A DNA stretch of 7,346 bases, taken from contig JAQVSH010000083.1 in NCBI GenBank assembly GCA_028700615.1, positions 1-7,346 on the forward strand, read 5' to 3'. Positions 6,303 through 7,346 of this stretch are shown here, one piece after another; position 1 is the first letter of the stretch, and each line of letters starts with the position of its first letter. The translations under genes were made by a program, and so were the position numbers. This DNA comes from Bacteroidales bacterium (GTDB taxonomy: Bacteria > Bacteroidota > Bacteroidia > Bacteroidales > UBA4181). Under the pieces are notes generated by a model that saw nothing but the letters and a program-made list of their open reading frames with translations, ran no database searches and was not told the origin of the DNA.

Positions 6303-7346
6303 ATGGGACAACTTAGTTTAAATTTGATTGAAACCTTTTCCGAGTTCAAGGAGCTGAAAAATATCGACAGAGCCACGATGATGCGTGTGCTGGAGGAAGT
6401 TTTTCGCAGCATGGTATTGCGCAAATACGGAACGGATGAAAATTTCGACATCATCATTAACATTGATAAAGGAGACCTTGAAATCTGGCGTAACCGCGTG
6501 GTTGTGGAGGATGATCAGCTCACAGATCCTAATCTTCAGGCTTCTCTGACTGAAGCAAAAAGTATTGATGAGGACTATGAAGTAGGCGAAAATCTGACGG
6601 ATGAGGTTAAACTGGAAGATTTTGGCCGTCGTTCCATTTTGGCATTGAGGCAAAATCTTGCCGCCAGAATTCTGGAGTTGGAAAAGGGCAATATTTATAC
6701 AAAATATAAAGACCGGGAAGGCGAAATCATTACCGGTGAAGTGTATCAGGTATGGAAACGCGAAACCCTGATTGTTGATGATGACGGGAATGAATTGGTT
6801 TTGCCCAAATCAGAACAAATTCCGGGTGATCATTTCCGTAAGGGAGATGCTATTCGTGCGGTGGTTCACCGGGTTGAAATGAAAAATAACAATCCGATGA
6901 TCATATTATCCCGTACGTCTCCTGTTTTTCTGGAGAGACTTTTTGAACAGGAAGTCCCGGAGATTTTTGATGGTCTGATTACGATTAAAAAAATTGTCAG
7001 AATTCCGGGTGAGAGAGCAAAAGTCGCTGTGGAGTCTTATGATGAAAGAATTGATCCCGTGGGAGCTTGTGTGGGAATGAAAGGTTCGAGGATTCATGGA
7101 ATTGTCCGGGAACTTCGTAATGAGAATATTGATGTGATTAATTTTACAAATAATATTCAGCTCTTTATTTCCCGTGCTTTGAGCCCTGCTAAAATTACTT
7201 CTGTGAAGATTATTGAAGCGGAAAAACGTGCGGAAGTATACCTGAAAGCCAGTGAGGTTTCCCTGGCTATTGGGAAAGGCGGTTTTAATATTAAGCTTGC
7301 AGGACAATTAACCGGCTATGAAATTGACGTTTATCGTGAAAGTGAA
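6303..7346 (+). CDS. nusA: Transcription termination/antitermination factor NusA, 3' end missing
   Basis: From ATG at 6303 the frame stays open for 348 codons to the window edge. NusA binds RNA polymerase and nascent RNA and modulates pausing, intrinsic and Rho-dependent termination, and antitermination. The visible domains are the N-terminal polymerase-binding domain (about 1-125), an S1 RNA-binding domain (about 135-203, beginning near GEIITGEVYQVW), KH1 (about 230-290, with DPVGACVGMKGSRI and the GMKG loop at 258-261) and KH2 from about 298 (AIGKGGFNIKLAGQLTG, with the GKGG loop at 324-327). The typical Bacteroidota NusA is only modestly longer than this and lacks the acidic repeats of the E. 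coli protein, so probably only a short tail is missing. It lies 20 bases after rimP in the same operon; infB is expected next but is not in view. No frameshift or missing motif was seen. Confidence 0.96.
   Translation, partial: MGQLSLNLIETFSEFKELKNIDRATMMRVLEEVFRSMVLRKYGTDENFDIIINIDKGDLEIWRNRVVVEDDQLTDPNLQASLTEAKSIDEDYEVGENLTDEVKLEDFGRRSILALRQNLAARILELEKGNIYTKYKDREGEIITGEVYQVWKRETLIVDDDGNELVLPKSEQIPGDHFRKGDAIRAVVHRVEMKNNNPMIILSRTSPVFLERLFEQEVPEIFDGLITIKKIVRIPGERAKVAVESYDERIDPVGACVGMKGSRIHGIVRELRNENIDVINFTNNIQLFISRALSPAKITSVKIIEAEKRAEVYLKASEVSLAIGKGGFNIKLAGQLTGYEIDVYRESE

Noticed and set aside
6906..7307. Leftward open frame of 133 codons inside nusA
   Set aside because: It lies entirely antisense to a well-supported nusA reading frame, has no recognisable motif and no start signal, so it is a shadow frame. 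The same applies to the antisense frames at 280-591, 1696-2040, 6272-6463 and 6318-6653, and to rightward frames inside tyrS and the transferase gene.
1..7346. Defence island, mobile element, CRISPR array or novel gene cluster
   Set aside because: All long frames are explained by five recognisable genes in an ordinary chromosomal setting, with no direct repeats, transposase, integrase, attachment site or compositional break visible.

Overview
The window reads as ordinary chromosome of a Bacteroidota bacterium, most likely of the order Bacteroidales. The reasons are AT-leaning DNA, start codons without clear Shine-Dalgarno sequences, promoter-like TTTG / TAnnTTTG elements typical of the phylum's primary sigma factor, and protein sequences (NusA, RimP, TyrS) that look like the Bacteroidota versions. 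No species can be named from the sequence alone. There are no tRNA or rRNA genes, insertion sequences, CRISPR arrays or phage genes, and coding density is high.

Layout: (1) Positions 1-2553 (+) hold the 3' part of a large membrane sensor histidine kinase of the NtrY-like type, whose start lies before the window. (2) Positions 2550-3842 (-) hold a complete tyrosyl-tRNA synthetase gene (tyrS). It converges on the kinase so tightly that both stop codons share one CTAG. (3) Positions 3916-5643 (-) hold an inner-membrane phosphoethanolamine-transferase-type enzyme of the sulfatase/alkaline phosphatase superfamily, 73 bases upstream of tyrS and on the same strand. (4) Positions 5644-5817 are a divergent control region. 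It has a good promoter for the rightward operon, a -7-like box for the leftward gene, and a short leader with two hairpins, the second shaped like an intrinsic terminator. (5) Positions 5818-6282 (+) hold rimP, and 6303-7346 (+) hold nusA, which runs off the right edge. This is the start of the widely conserved rimP-nusA-(infB) operon for ribosome maturation, transcription elongation and translation initiation.

Functionally the window combines core information processing (tyrS, rimP, nusA) with two envelope-facing proteins: the sensor kinase and the probable lipid A or glycan phosphoethanolamine transferase. Nothing shows that these two envelope proteins work together; they are separated by tyrS and lie on opposite strands. 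I found no convincing undescribed multi-gene system. The item most worth a second look is the rimP leader, where two adjacent hairpins share bases in a way that would allow alternative folds.
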